34,940 bases of DNA from Myxococcus sp. (GCA_014879945.1 JACSRE010000229.1:1-34940), one strand, 5' to 3'; shown: positions 1 through 8,120, counted from the first letter of the stretch. Numbers and translations are program-made. The notes: a model not told the origin generated them from the sequence alone.

Positions 1-66
1 TCCCCATCATGGGTGCCTTCACGGACTCACGACCTCGCGATCGTGAGCCGGTCGTTTCATATGGTC

Positions 67-735
67 TCACCGCGAGCCGGCGAGCTTCAGCACCAGCTTC
101 GCGTACTCCGACGACCTCGGGTCGCCCACGTCGACCAGCACGCCGCCCAGGCCCAGCACGCCGAGCACCAGGGCGAGGGCCCCCACGGCCACCACGCCGC
201 GGAACACCCCCGGGCGCTGCAGCAGCGTCGCGCCCGGCCACCGCCACACCGCGCCCGCCGTCGAGAGCCCGTGCACCAGGTGGTACCAGCCGGTGAGCGC
301 GAGCAGCAGGTAGTACGGCCAGAAGTACGCGGGCACCCACTGGAAGCTGAAGGCCACGCCCTCGAACTGCGGGGAGACGCCGTAGACGAACGAGGTGCCG
401 CGCGTGGCCAGCACGTGCCCGACGATGACCACCAGCAGGAACCGGCCCGCATAGCGGTGGAGCCGAACGCGCCACGACAGCTCCGCGGCGGGCTGCTTCG
501 GCCGCCGCACGACCCGCACCACGCCCGTGACGGCGTGAACGAGGAGCGGCCCCAGCACCAGCAGCAGCTCCAGCCCCGGCGCCTGGTACACCCGCCGCGC
601 GGCGCCCTGCAGCCCGTCGTACGCCTGGGCGCCCAGCATCGCGACGGCCTGGTTCACCAGGTGCACGACGAGGAAGAAGGCGAAGACCGCGCCGCTGAGC
701 GCCTGCGCCCGAAGCCACCTGAGGTCTGTGTTCAT
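67..735 (-). CDS. Succinate dehydrogenase-like membrane cytochrome b subunit
   Basis: A 222-residue membrane protein with about five hydrophobic helices (roughly residues 11-33, 54-77, 97-114, 137-160, 177-200). Histidines H25, H67, H93, H107, H152 and H155 lie in or beside the helices, as expected for heme ligation. The layout resembles the cytochrome b membrane anchor of succinate dehydrogenase/fumarate reductase, but no flavoprotein or iron-sulfur subunit is encoded nearby, so it may be a stand-alone electron carrier. The ATG overlaps the stop of the upstream sigma factor gene as ATGA, so translation is probably coupled. An ECF41-type promoter ends only 8 bases before this ATG, so an mRNA made from it would be nearly leaderless. 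The family call is from residue pattern only. Confidence 0.7.
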   Translation of the reverse strand: MNTDLRWLRAQALSGAVFAFFLVVHLVNQAVAMLGAQAYDGLQGAARRVYQAPGLELLLVLGPLLVHAVTGVVRVVRRPKQPAAELSWRVRLHRYAGRFLLVVIVGHVLATRGTSFVYGVSPQFEGVAFSFQWVPAYFWPYYLLLALTGWYHLVHGLSTAGAVWRWPGATLLQRPGVFRGVVAVGALALVLGVLGLGGVLVDVGDPRSSEYAKLVLKLAGSR

Positions 736-1649
736 GCGCGTTGGACGAGCGAGGCGTCGTCGCTGTGACATGCCTGGGCCTCGCTGCGCTGGGCGAGGTG
801 CCGGGTGAGGGCGCGCAGCTTGTCGGGGTTCACCACCGTCGACACCGAGTACACGCGCTCCCCGTCGGTCTCGAGCTGCGAGACGCCCACCACGACGTCG
901 CCCTCGAAGCTCACCACGCTCGGCCACCCGTTGACGTCGAGCAGCTCGTAGCGCACCGAGAGGGGCTGCTTCTTCGCCACGCCCACGAAGAACCTCGCGA
1001 CCCGGTTGGCGCCCGTCACCACGTTGATGGCCGCGCGCACCTTGCCGCCGCCGTCGCTGCTGACGGTCGCGCCGGCGACCAGCAGCTGCTCCAGCGCGGC
1101 GACGTCGCCCGTCATGGCCGCGCCGAAGAAGGTGCCGAGCATCGACTCGTGCGCGACCTTGTCGGGCGCGAAGCGGGGGCGGCCGGTCTGCACGTGTTCA
1201 CGCGCGCGGTGGAGGAGCTGACGCACCGCCGCGGGCTCGCGCTGCAGGGCCTTCGCGATGTCGTCATGTGAGTAGTCGAACGCCTCGGCCAGCACGTAGA
1301 CGGCGCGCTCGAGCGGCGAGAGGCGCTCGAGGAGCGCGAGGAAGGCCAGCGACACCGCCTCGACGTCGAGCGGCTCGGTCTGCACGGCCGAAGACGCCAT
1401 CGGCTCGGCCAGCCACGGGCCGACGTACTCTTCACGGCGCACGCGCGCGCTCTTGAGCACGTCGAGGCAGCGGTTGGTCGTCACCCGCTCGAGCCACGCG
1501 CGCTCCGAAGCCAGGGGCGTCGCGTCGCGCTCCAGCCAGGCCAGGTGCGTCTCTTGAACGACGTCTTCGGCCTCGGCCCAGCTGCTCAGGAGCCGGTAGG
1601 CGAGGGCCAGCAGGCGAGGCCGGTGGGCCGAGAAGGTGTCGGTCGTCAT
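732..1649 (-). CDS. ECF41-family RNA polymerase sigma factor with SnoaL-like C-terminal domain
   Basis: A 305-residue ECF sigma factor. Residues 1-65 form the sigma-2 region (HRPRLLALAYRLL, AEAEDVVQET) and about 95-155 the sigma-4 region (SPLERAVYVLAEAF, then a helix-turn-helix). The fused SnoaL/NTF2-like C-terminal domain spans about 165-285. Three group signatures are visible: WLAEP (79-83) in the linker for the usual WLPEP, DGGGK (199-203), and NPDKL (274-278). In ECF41 proteins the fused domain replaces a separate anti-sigma factor and both represses and supports activity. The ATG at 1649 is chosen because the family N-terminus begins there and GAGGGG lies upstream; the same frame is open much further upstream, but that stretch is antisense to the peroxidase. 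ECF41 genes usually sit beside a carboxymuconolactone decarboxylase, oxidoreductase or epimerase gene; here the partner is a cytochrome b. Confidence 0.95.
   Translation of the reverse strand: MTTDTFSAHRPRLLALAYRLLSSWAEAEDVVQETHLAWLERDATPLASERAWLERVTTNRCLDVLKSARVRREEYVGPWLAEPMASSAVQTEPLDVEAVSLAFLALLERLSPLERAVYVLAEAFDYSHDDIAKALQREPAAVRQLLHRAREHVQTGRPRFAPDKVAHESMLGTFFGAAMTGDVAALEQLLVAGATVSSDGGGKVRAAINVVTGANRVARFFVGVAKKQPLSVRYELLDVNGWPSVVSFEGDVVVGVSQLETDGERVYSVSTVVNPDKLRALTRHLAQRSEAQACHSDDASLVQRA
744..770 (-). promoter_or_regulatory. ECF41-type promoter before the cytochrome b gene
   Basis: On the minus strand TGTCACA (770-764) is followed by exactly 16 bases and then CGTC (747-744). This is the -35/-10 pair I recall for ECF41-dependent promoters. 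It lies inside the 3' end of the sigma factor gene and 8 bases before the cytochrome b ATG at 735, so the transcript would have a leader of only a few bases or none. Confidence 0.75.
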
Positions 1650-1664
1650 CAGCACACCCCTCGA

Positions 1665-1691
1665 GACGACCGCGCGGCGCCGCCTGTGACA
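1665..1691 (-). promoter_or_regulatory. ECF41-type autoregulatory promoter
   Basis: On the minus strand TGTCACA (1691-1685), a 16-base spacer and CGTC (1668-1665) lie 15 bases upstream of the sigma factor ATG. The spacing is identical to the element at 744-770. ECF41 sigma factors are known to drive their own or adjacent genes from this motif. GAGGGG at 1662-1657 could serve as ribosome binding site in the short leader. Confidence 0.85.
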
Positions 1692-1772
1692 TTCGTGGAG
1701 CTGACATTTGTATGGCGCGCGAAGGTGTCGTGATTTAGACAAAGTCCAAACACGACGTCCGGGAGTTCCTCC

Positions 1773-2789
1773 ATGCGCCTCACGCTCGCCATCATCACGC
1801 TGTTCGCCGCCGCCGCACAGGCCGACGCCATGCTCGACGCAGCGAAGGGCAGCTTCAAGCCGCTGCCGAAGCAGTACGACTCGAAGGAGAACCCCATCAC
1901 CGCCGACAAGGTGGCGCTGGGCAAGCTGCTCTACTTCGACACGCGCCTGTCGAAGAACCACGACGTCTCGTGCAACAGCTGCCACGACCTCGCGAAGTAC
2001 GGCGTCGACGGCGCGCAGTTCTCGACGGGCCACAAGCAGCAGCTGGGCGGCCGCAACTCGCCGACCGTCTACAACGCGGGCAACCACATCGCCCAGTTCT
2101 GGGACGGCCGCGCCGCGACGCTGGAGGAGCAGGCCAAGGGCCCGGTGCTCAACCCCGTCGAGATGGCGCACAAAGACGCGGCCGCGGTCGAGGCGATGCT
2201 GAAGTCGATCCCCGGCTACCCGCCGCTGTTCGCGAAGGCCTTCGGCGGCAAGAAGGACTCGGCCGTCACCTTCGACAACATGGCGAAGGCCATCGGCGCC
2301 TTCGAGCGCACGCTGGTGACGCCGGGCCGCTTCGACGCCTGGCTGGGCGGCGACGAGAAGGCGCTCACCGACGCCGAGAAGAAGGGCATCTCGACGTTCA
2401 TCTCGGCGGGCTGCCTGGGCTGCCACATGGGCGAGGGCGTCGGCGGCGCGATGTACCAGAAGCTCGGCCTCGTCATCCCCGTGCCCGGGCTGAAGGACCT
2501 CGGCCGCTTCGAGGCGACGAAGAACGACGCCGACAAGTTCTTCTTCCGCGTGCCGACGCTGCGCAACGTCGCGAAGACGGCGCCCTACATGCACGACGGC
2601 TCGGTGAAGACGCTGCCCGAGGCGGTGACGTTCATGGGCAAGCACCAGCTCGGCAAGGACCTGAAGAAGGACGAGGTGGACTCCATCGTCACCTTCCTGA
2701 ACGCGCTGACGGGAGAGCTCCCGAAGGACATCGCGCCGCCCAAGCCGCTGGCCAGCGGCCCGAAGACGCCCAAGCCTGACCCGTCGTAA
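1773..2789 (+). CDS. Di-heme cytochrome c peroxidase (CcpA/MauG family)
   Basis: A 338-residue periplasmic di-heme peroxidase that reduces hydrogen peroxide with electrons from small cytochromes. A signal peptide covers about residues 1-19 (MRLTLAII..AAAAQADA). The two c-type heme sites are CNSCH (67-71) and CLGCH (214-218). Other family marks are GKLLYFDTRLS, the GGRNSPTVYNA segment, FWDGRAATLEEQA and the late APYMHDGS motif. Length is normal. GGGAG at 1761-1765 lies 7 bases before the ATG. It is divergent from the ECF41 sigma factor gene (123 bases between starts), which suggests a shared redox or oxidative-stress role, though I see no ECF41 motif pointing toward this gene. Confidence 0.93.
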   Translation: MRLTLAIITLFAAAAQADAMLDAAKGSFKPLPKQYDSKENPITADKVALGKLLYFDTRLSKNHDVSCNSCHDLAKYGVDGAQFSTGHKQQLGGRNSPTVYNAGNHIAQFWDGRAATLEEQAKGPVLNPVEMAHKDAAAVEAMLKSIPGYPPLFAKAFGGKKDSAVTFDNMAKAIGAFERTLVTPGRFDAWLGGDEKALTDAEKKGISTFISAGCLGCHMGEGVGGAMYQKLGLVIPVPGLKDLGRFEATKNDADKFFFRVPTLRNVAKTAPYMHDGSVKTLPEAVTFMGKHQLGKDLKKDEVDSIVTFLNALTGELPKDIAPPKPLASGPKTPKPDPS

Positions 2790-2820
2790 CGCGCGCGCCG
2801 GGAGCGCTACGCTCAAGGGC

Positions 2821-3120
2821 GTGCGCGCTTCGTTCCTCGTGGTGCTGCTGAGCTCGTGCCTGCAGACGGCGTCGTTCGGGCGCGGGCCCGAGCCGTCGGG
2901 CCGGCTCCTTCCCGGCACGGTGCCTTGCTCCTCACCTGGTGGCTGCCCAGCCGACGCGGGCGCGTGCTTCGTCTCGCTCTTCGATGGAGGCTCCGTGTGT
3001 AGCGGAGCCTCGTCGCTGTCGGCGTGCGACGTCATCGAGTGCGACCCGCCCGCGGGCTGTCTGTGTCTGTTGTCGCTGCCTCCGCAGTGCGGCTGCAGCA
3101 TCACCATCAGAGAGCGGTAG
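2821..3120 (+). CDS. Small Cys-rich putative lipoprotein
   Basis: A 99-residue protein starting at GTG 2821. The N-terminus MRASFLVVLLSSC is a short lipoprotein signal with Cys13 as the likely lipidated residue. The mature part has about ten further cysteines in pairs (CSSPGGC, CDVIECDPPAGCLC, CGC), suggesting disulfides or metal binding. No family is recognised. It lies 31 bases after the peroxidase gene on the same strand and could be co-transcribed. A GC-rich imperfect hairpin spans about 2790-2830 across the start. The ends of this gene and the convergent DUF1801 gene are 6 bases apart. Confidence 0.6.
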   Translation: MRASFLVVLLSSCLQTASFGRGPEPSGRLLPGTVPCSSPGGCPADAGACFVSLFDGGSVCSGASSLSACDVIECDPPAGCLCLLSLPPQCGCSITIRER

Positions 3121-3126
3121 CGCGCC

Positions 3127-3531
3127 TCACTTCTTCTTCGGAGCCGCTTTCTTCGGCTTCACCGCAGCGGCCTTCTCGTCGCGCCAGTCACACCACGCCT
3201 TCACCAGCCGCTCGAGGTCGCGGCGGGCGGCGTTCGCTTCTGCCACGCTCGCCAGCTTGAGCACCCGGCTCGTGGCTCCCGTGCCCTCGAGCCGTGGGTG
3301 CTTTCCGGGAACCTTCGCGCCTTCGTGAAACATCAGGCTCGCGTGCTGTTTGCTCTTCGGAAAGAAGCTGGCGAGGTTGCCGCGGTAGGTGAACGTCGGC
3401 GCCTGCCACTTGATGCACTCTTCGATGCGCGGGTCGGCGGCCAGCACCAGCTCACGAACGCGCTGCACCACGGGCTTCATCGGGTTCTCGTACCGCTTGA
3501 ACCACGCGTCGACTTCGTTGTTCGCAGCCAT
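3127..3531 (-). CDS. DUF1801 (YdhG/YjbR-like) domain protein
   Basis: A 134-residue protein with the DUF1801 layout: an N-terminal helix (VDAWFKRYENPMKPVVQRVRELVLAADP), then the core IEECIKWQAPTFTYRGNLASFF, and a Lys/Ala-rich tail (KPKKAAPKKK) that makes the end basic. The family is widespread and its biochemical role is not established. A strong AGGAGG lies 8 bases before the ATG, which fixes the start. It follows the flavoprotein gene by 22 bases on the same strand and is probably co-transcribed with it. Confidence 0.88.
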   Translation of the reverse strand: MAANNEVDAWFKRYENPMKPVVQRVRELVLAADPRIEECIKWQAPTFTYRGNLASFFPKSKQHASLMFHEGAKVPGKHPRLEGTGATSRVLKLASVAEANAARRDLERLVKAWCDWRDEKAAAVKPKKAAPKKK

Positions 3532-3553
3532 GTCGTCCTCCTGAAGGTGGTGT

Positions 3554-5140
3554 CTACGTGCGCTTGAGCAGGCCCATCACCGGCCCGGGCCCTACGACTG
3601 CCGACGCCGTGATGAGTCCGCCCAGGGCGCCACCTGCGACACCGCACGTCGCCAGGTCAGCGCCCGTCAGCATCAGCCCTGGAATGGGGGTCTTCGCCCG
3701 CAGCGGCAAGTCGTAGCGCTCGGGCGTGTGGTCGAGCCCGTAGAGCTCTCCACGCGGGTGAGAGGCGAAGTGCTCGGTGGTGAGCGGCGTCGACAGCTCC
3801 GCCACGTCGACTCGCCCACGGAGCTGCGGCAGTCGTTTGAACACCACCTCGAGCAGCCGGTCGGTGAAGCGCTGCTTGAACGCCTCGTAGTCGTCGCCGC
3901 GCTTGTGCCACCGGGTGCCCTGCCACTTCGAGAACCACTCCCACCTCGCCATGGTGATGACGTCGACGGTGGCGCGGCCGGGGTGGCGGCGTTGGAAGTC
4001 GGGGTCCTTCGCTGAGGGGAACGAGAGGTACACCATCGGGAACGGCGCCTCGGGGTCGGCCTCGAAGCGCGCCACGTTCTCGTCGTGCTTCTCGTCGGGG
4101 TACAGCCAGAGGTTGGTGCCGGTGAGGCCGAGCTCTTCGTCGGTCGCCTTGAAGCCCAGGTAGAGACACAGGTAGCTCGACGAGGGCGGTACGGACTGGA
4201 GCGCCTTCGTCCAGCTCGCCGGCCGGTTCGCCTCGGGCACCAGCTTCCCGAACGTCAAGGCCACGCCTGCGTTGCTGATGAGGAGCGGGGCGCGCTGCTC
4301 CGAGCCGTCTGCGAGCTTCACGCCCACCGCGACGCCGTGCTCGATGATGATGGACTCGACCTCGGCCGAGATGGCCAGGTGGCCGCCGTTCTCTTCGATG
4401 AGCGGCGCGATGCCCTCGGCGATGACCGACGCGCCGCCGATTGGGTAAAAGCCGCCACCCAGGTAGTGAGAGACGAGCGCGGCGTGCATCGCGAAGCTGG
4501 AGCGTGACGGCGGCAGGCCGTAGTCGCCGTACTGGCCCGTCAGCACCGCGATGAGCTCCTCGTTCTTCGTCAGCTCGAGCAGCACCTCGCGCGTGGTGCG
4601 GCTGGCGAGCTCAGAGAAGCCGCGCGCCATGAAGGGCGAGGTCACCGCCGAGACGATGGAGGGCAGCCCGCGCGCCATGAAGAACATCGAGCCCTTTCGG
4701 GTCGTCGTCTTCACCAGGTCGACGTACTTCGTGATGGCCTCGCGCTCAGCGGGGAACGACTCGGCCAGCTTCTCGATGAAGCGGCCGGCGCCCGAGACGA
4801 AGTCGTACGCGCGGTCGCCGAGCTCGATGCGGTCGTAGACGTCGGGCAGCGGCGCCCAGCGAATGCGCCCGTCAGAGAGCTTGTCGAACAGCGCCCGGAG
4901 CGCGCCGCGCTCGCCGACCTGCCCGATGTAGTGCACCCCGACGTCCCACTCGTAGCCGGGGCGGGTGAAGGTGTGGGTGTAGCCGCCGATGCGGTAGTGC
5001 CGCTCGAGCACCAGCACGCGCTTCTTCCCGTAGCGAGACAACACCGCTGCGCTGACGAGGCCGCCGATGCCTGAGCCGATGACGATGGCGTCGAACGCGC
5101 CCGTCGGTGGCTTCTGTTTGTACGAGTGCCCGAGGTGCAT
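3554..5140 (-). CDS. FAD-dependent oxidoreductase, RetSat/phytoene desaturase-like
   Basis: A 528-residue flavoprotein. The N-terminal Rossmann fold has AIVIGSGIGGLVSAAVLSRYG (GxGxxG at 22-27) followed by VLVLERHYRIGGYTHTF, typical of the carotenoid desaturase / all-trans-retinol 13,14-reductase group. A second dinucleotide-binding-like segment is LMLTGADLATCGVAGGALGGLITA near the C-terminus. Proteins of this group saturate or desaturate isoprenoid chains; the real substrate cannot be read from sequence. It sits in a minus-strand run: kelch lipoprotein, 42 bases, this gene, 22 bases, DUF1801. No clear ribosome binding site precedes the ATG at 5140, so the start is less certain than the family. 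Confidence 0.88.
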   Translation of the reverse strand: MHLGHSYKQKPPTGAFDAIVIGSGIGGLVSAAVLSRYGKKRVLVLERHYRIGGYTHTFTRPGYEWDVGVHYIGQVGERGALRALFDKLSDGRIRWAPLPDVYDRIELGDRAYDFVSGAGRFIEKLAESFPAEREAITKYVDLVKTTTRKGSMFFMARGLPSIVSAVTSPFMARGFSELASRTTREVLLELTKNEELIAVLTGQYGDYGLPPSRSSFAMHAALVSHYLGGGFYPIGGASVIAEGIAPLIEENGGHLAISAEVESIIIEHGVAVGVKLADGSEQRAPLLISNAGVALTFGKLVPEANRPASWTKALQSVPPSSSYLCLYLGFKATDEELGLTGTNLWLYPDEKHDENVARFEADPEAPFPMVYLSFPSAKDPDFQRRHPGRATVDVITMARWEWFSKWQGTRWHKRGDDYEAFKQRFTDRLLEVVFKRLPQLRGRVDVAELSTPLTTEHFASHPRGELYGLDHTPERYDLPLRAKTPIPGLMLTGADLATCGVAGGALGGLITASAVVGPGPVMGLLKRT

Positions 5141-5182
5141 GGGCCGAGGCGTACCACGCGCGATGGCCGTCGTTGCGCCCCC

Positions 5183-7228
5183 CTACCGGCTGACCCGAAA
5201 CGACGATGGCCCCACGAAGAGCGCCTCGCTGCAGCTCGGCCCGGCCACGCCGACGAGCGGAGAGAGCGCCTGGTCCATCACCCCCGGGTCCGAGCTCGTC
5301 CACGTGGCGGCGCCGCCTGCCAGCGAGAGCTCGAACAGCTGGTTGGAGCCGAAGTCGACGCTGGTGCCGATGTCGAACCCCACCAGCCCGGCGCCGAGCG
5401 GCGCGAGCGCGGTGAAGCCGGTGGGCGCGGGGCCCGTCGCGCTGACGGAGCGCACCTGGCTCGTCGTGAGGTCGATCCGCTCGATGGTGGGCACGAAGGG
5501 CGTGTTGCCGGCGCGGCCGCCGACGATGAAGACCGCGCCGTCGTGCGTCACCAACGTGGGGTGCTGGCGAGGCGTCGCGTCCACCACCTTGCGCCAGACG
5601 AGCGTGGCGAGGTTGAGCGCGTAGACGTCTCCGAGCGGCTGGGCGCCGGCGAGGCCCCCGGCGATGACCAGCGTGTCGCTCACCACGACCGCGCCCGCGT
5701 TGGCGCGAGCCGGCGGCGCCGCGCCGGTGGTGGTGACGGTCGTCGTCGTCGCGCCGTCGGCCGCGAGCGCCAGCACGGCGGAGGAGGGTGAGCCCCCGCC
5801 CTGCCCGAAGAGGATGAGGGCGCGTTGGCCGACCGGGTCGAACACCAACGTCGGTGAGCCCGCCTGCGCCGCCGGCAGTCGCGCGGCCAGCAGCGCCCAG
5901 CGCGAGGTCGCCGGGTCGAAGGTGAAGAGGAGCTGCTCGCGGGCCAGCAGCACCCGCCCGTCGGCCAGGCGCGCGCCGGTGCCCAGCGACGAGAAGAAGT
6001 TCGGTGGCAGCGCGCCCGTGAGCTTGAGCTGGGCTTGAGAGAACTCGCGCCCCGGCGCCAGTGAGATGGCGTTGAAGTCGGCGCTGAGCACCTGGCGGAA
6101 GTCGCGGTCGCTGATGAAGGGCGCGCGGCTGGTGATGCTGCCGATGGTGTTGGGCAGCTCGCGCCACTGCCGCGTGGTGAGGTCGGCCTCGAGCACCGTC
6201 GGCACCATCAGCGTCATGCCGCCGATCATCTCGGGGCGCTCACCCGTCAGCAGGAGCCGGTGGCCGTCGGCGTCCCACGCGACGAAGGGCGCGGGCGGCG
6301 GCTGCGGCGACGCCGTCGACGGCAGGCCGGTGCCCGACATGGCGATGGGGCTCCACGTCGCGCTGGTGGAGGAGCGCTCCTGAATCGTCGACACCCACCG
6401 CGCGCCCATCGGCGGCACGAACTCGTAGCTGCCGACGCTCAGCACGCGATCGCCGTCGCGGTCGTAGGCCGTCAGCTCCTCGAACGGTTGGCCGGTGACG
6501 GGGGCGCCCCACCGGGCCTGGGTGCCGGTGAGGGTGAGGGGGAGCACGTCGTTGCCGCGAATGACGCCCAGGCGCGCCGAGGTGCCGTCCATGTCTTGCA
6601 TCAAGAAGCCGTTGGCGTCGGGTGAGTCGGTCTGCGCGAGGGTGGTGAAGCGCGCGCCGCCGTCCGAGACGGTGAGGGTGGCCACCTCGTACCGATTCGG
6701 CGCTTTGCTGAAGTACAGCCCGGTCAAGACGCTGGTCTGCTCGTCGAAGGCCGTGGCCGTGAGGTTGCCGATCGGCGGGGTGCCCGAGAGGGGCAGCACC
6801 TCGACGAAGGCCCGGGAGCCGCCGTCGCGCAGCGTCGAGCCGTCGTCCTCCAATCGAACGGTGTGGAGCGTGCGCAGCGTCGGCGTCACCGAGAGGGGCA
6901 TCATGAAGGCCTGGCGGCTCGCGCGGTCGAAGCCGCCGCGGAAGGACGTGCCCCCGGGCGACCAGCCTGCGAAGGCGCCGTGGAGCTGCTCGAGGCGGAG
7001 CGCGCCGCTGGTGCTGCACGTCGCTGCGCCACCGGCGGTGTTCGAGCCGCCCGCGCTGCCGCCGCCGACGTTGGAGCCACCGCCCGCGTTGAAGCCGCCG
7101 CCGCTGCTGCCGCCGAAGCCTCCGCCGGTGAGGAGCGCGGCGCCGCCGGCAGCGCCGCCGTCGACGCGAGTCGGCGGAGCACCGCATGCAACCAGCAGGC
7201 AGGAGAGCCAGAGCAGTCGTGTCGTCAT
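5183..7228 (-). CDS. Kelch-repeat-like lipoprotein
   Basis: A 681-residue predicted lipoprotein. The start at 7228 is chosen because MTTRLLWLSCLLVAC gives a clean signal with Cys15 as lipidated residue, and AAGGGAA lies about 11 bases upstream; the longer upstream extension of the frame has no such support. After the Cys comes a Gly/Ser/Ala-rich linker (to about residue 60), common in myxobacterial surface proteins. The rest has repeated blocks with kelch-like features (VLSVGSYEF, ALILFGQGGGSPSSAVLALAADG, LVIAGGLAGAQPLGDVYALNLATLVWRKV, VFIVGGRAGNTPFVPTIERIDL), suggesting a beta-propeller. Its ligand is unknown. It is the first gene of a minus-strand run with the flavoprotein and the DUF1801 gene. 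Confidence 0.82.
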   Translation of the reverse strand: MTTRLLWLSCLLVACGAPPTRVDGGAAGGAALLTGGGFGGSSGGGFNAGGGSNVGGGSAGGSNTAGGAATCSTSGALRLEQLHGAFAGWSPGGTSFRGGFDRASRQAFMMPLSVTPTLRTLHTVRLEDDGSTLRDGGSRAFVEVLPLSGTPPIGNLTATAFDEQTSVLTGLYFSKAPNRYEVATLTVSDGGARFTTLAQTDSPDANGFLMQDMDGTSARLGVIRGNDVLPLTLTGTQARWGAPVTGQPFEELTAYDRDGDRVLSVGSYEFVPPMGARWVSTIQERSSTSATWSPIAMSGTGLPSTASPQPPPAPFVAWDADGHRLLLTGERPEMIGGMTLMVPTVLEADLTTRQWRELPNTIGSITSRAPFISDRDFRQVLSADFNAISLAPGREFSQAQLKLTGALPPNFFSSLGTGARLADGRVLLAREQLLFTFDPATSRWALLAARLPAAQAGSPTLVFDPVGQRALILFGQGGGSPSSAVLALAADGATTTTVTTTGAAPPARANAGAVVVSDTLVIAGGLAGAQPLGDVYALNLATLVWRKVVDATPRQHPTLVTHDGAVFIVGGRAGNTPFVPTIERIDLTTSQVRSVSATGPAPTGFTALAPLGAGLVGFDIGTSVDFGSNQLFELSLAGGAATWTSSDPGVMDQALSPLVGVAGPSCSEALFVGPSSFRVSR

Positions 7229-7307
7229 CGTCGTGTTCCCTTGACGCGGCCTCGGCCCCCAGACGCGCGCGGCCCTTCGTCTCCTTGCGCGCGGTGCCCA
7301 TTCACGT

Positions 7308-7334
7308 CGTGCCGCGTGCTGACACGACGGCACG
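7308..7334. other. Imperfect hairpin in divergent intergenic region
   Basis: CGTGCCG-CGTG pairs with CACG-A-CGGCACG across a CTGA loop: 11 paired bases with one bulged A. It lies in the 259-base gap between the kelch lipoprotein gene (minus) and the next lipoprotein gene (plus). There is no T-run on either side, so it is not an obvious intrinsic terminator; an operator or RNA leader structure is possible. Nothing else was recognised in this gap. Confidence 0.4.
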
Positions 7335-7487
7335 CGTGATTCCTGATGCTTCGGCACGAGTGTTGGGCGGGGCCGGTGGTGCACCTCTACCGACCTGTCG
7401 AGGCTGACGACCGATGGATTGTGGTGGCCCAGCAGAGCCCTGTCTGTCGTCCGGTCGGTGGCCATGGCTACGTCGTGGCCGACTGAC

Positions 7488-8018
7488 ATGCCCAGACTCG
7501 CCGTTGGCCTTGCCGCTGCGCTGCTCTCCTCCTGCGACTGCGCCCCTGTCGGCTCAGGGGGCGCTGACGCTGGCTTTGACGCGGGCATCGACCAGGGCGC
7601 AGCAGACGCTGCGGTCGAGCTGCTCGACGGCGGCCTGCTCATCTACGGCGCCGGCTGCGTCAGCCCAGATCAGAACAAGGTCATCTTCGTCGTCGATTCC
7701 AGAGACCCGCAGTGGTGCGCGTTCATCAGCATGCGCCGCTGGGACGATGGCTTCCCCGTCAAGTTCCCCCAGTTCGACGCTCCCGAGGACTTCAAGGTCG
7801 ACGACGCCCGGTTCGGCGTGTGCCGCGACCTCGAGCTGCCGACGACGCTCGAGCCCGATTCAATCAAGCTCGATGACCTGACGGGGAAGCTCCGCTTTCG
7901 AGTCGTCTTCGAGGGGCGCCCCCGCAGCTACGACTTCGACGGCGGGTTGAGGATGGGGCCCTACGTCTTCCAGGCGCAGGTGTTCGCTGGCCTCGTGCGC
8001 GACTGCAAAGGCAACTGA
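7488..8018 (+). CDS. Putative lipoprotein, unknown function
   Basis: A 176-residue protein. The start at ATG 7488 is chosen because MPRLAVGLAAALLSSC forms a lipoprotein signal with Cys16 as the modified residue; an upstream in-frame ATG at 7419 would bury the signal. The linker after the Cys is Gly/Asp/Ala-rich (GGADAGFDAG), as in other lipoproteins here. The folded part has cysteines in AGCVSPDQNK, QWCAFISM, GVCRDLEL and RDCKGN, possibly two disulfides. No family is recognised. It is transcribed toward the ClpB/RF2 fusion gene, 102 bases downstream. Confidence 0.7.
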   Translation: MPRLAVGLAAALLSSCDCAPVGSGGADAGFDAGIDQGAADAAVELLDGGLLIYGAGCVSPDQNKVIFVVDSRDPQWCAFISMRRWDDGFPVKFPQFDAPEDFKVDDARFGVCRDLELPTTLEPDSIKLDDLTGKLRFRVVFEGRPRSYDFDGGLRMGPYVFQAQVFAGLVRDCKGN

Positions 8019-8120
8019 CCCGCACGGGCGCGCACGCACGCGGCTCTGGAGTCGCGTCGCCGCTGTGGCAGGGTCGGTCAGTCGCGAGGGCGTTGGGCCG
8101 TCGAGGAGGGCGAAACCACC

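Noticed and set aside
26-47. CTCACGA / TCGTGAG hairpin after the cytochrome b gene
   Set aside because: The stem has only 7 pairs with an 8-base loop and no T-run on the minus strand, too weak to call a terminator.
2790-2830. GC-rich imperfect hairpin between the peroxidase and small lipoprotein genes
   Set aside because: The arms match only with a two-base bulge and could arise by chance in GCGC-rich sequence; no T-run follows.
1650-3107. Upstream in-frame extension of the sigma factor frame
   Set aside because: It is antisense to the cytochrome c peroxidase gene, and the ECF family N-terminus, ribosome binding site and promoter all point to ATG 1649.
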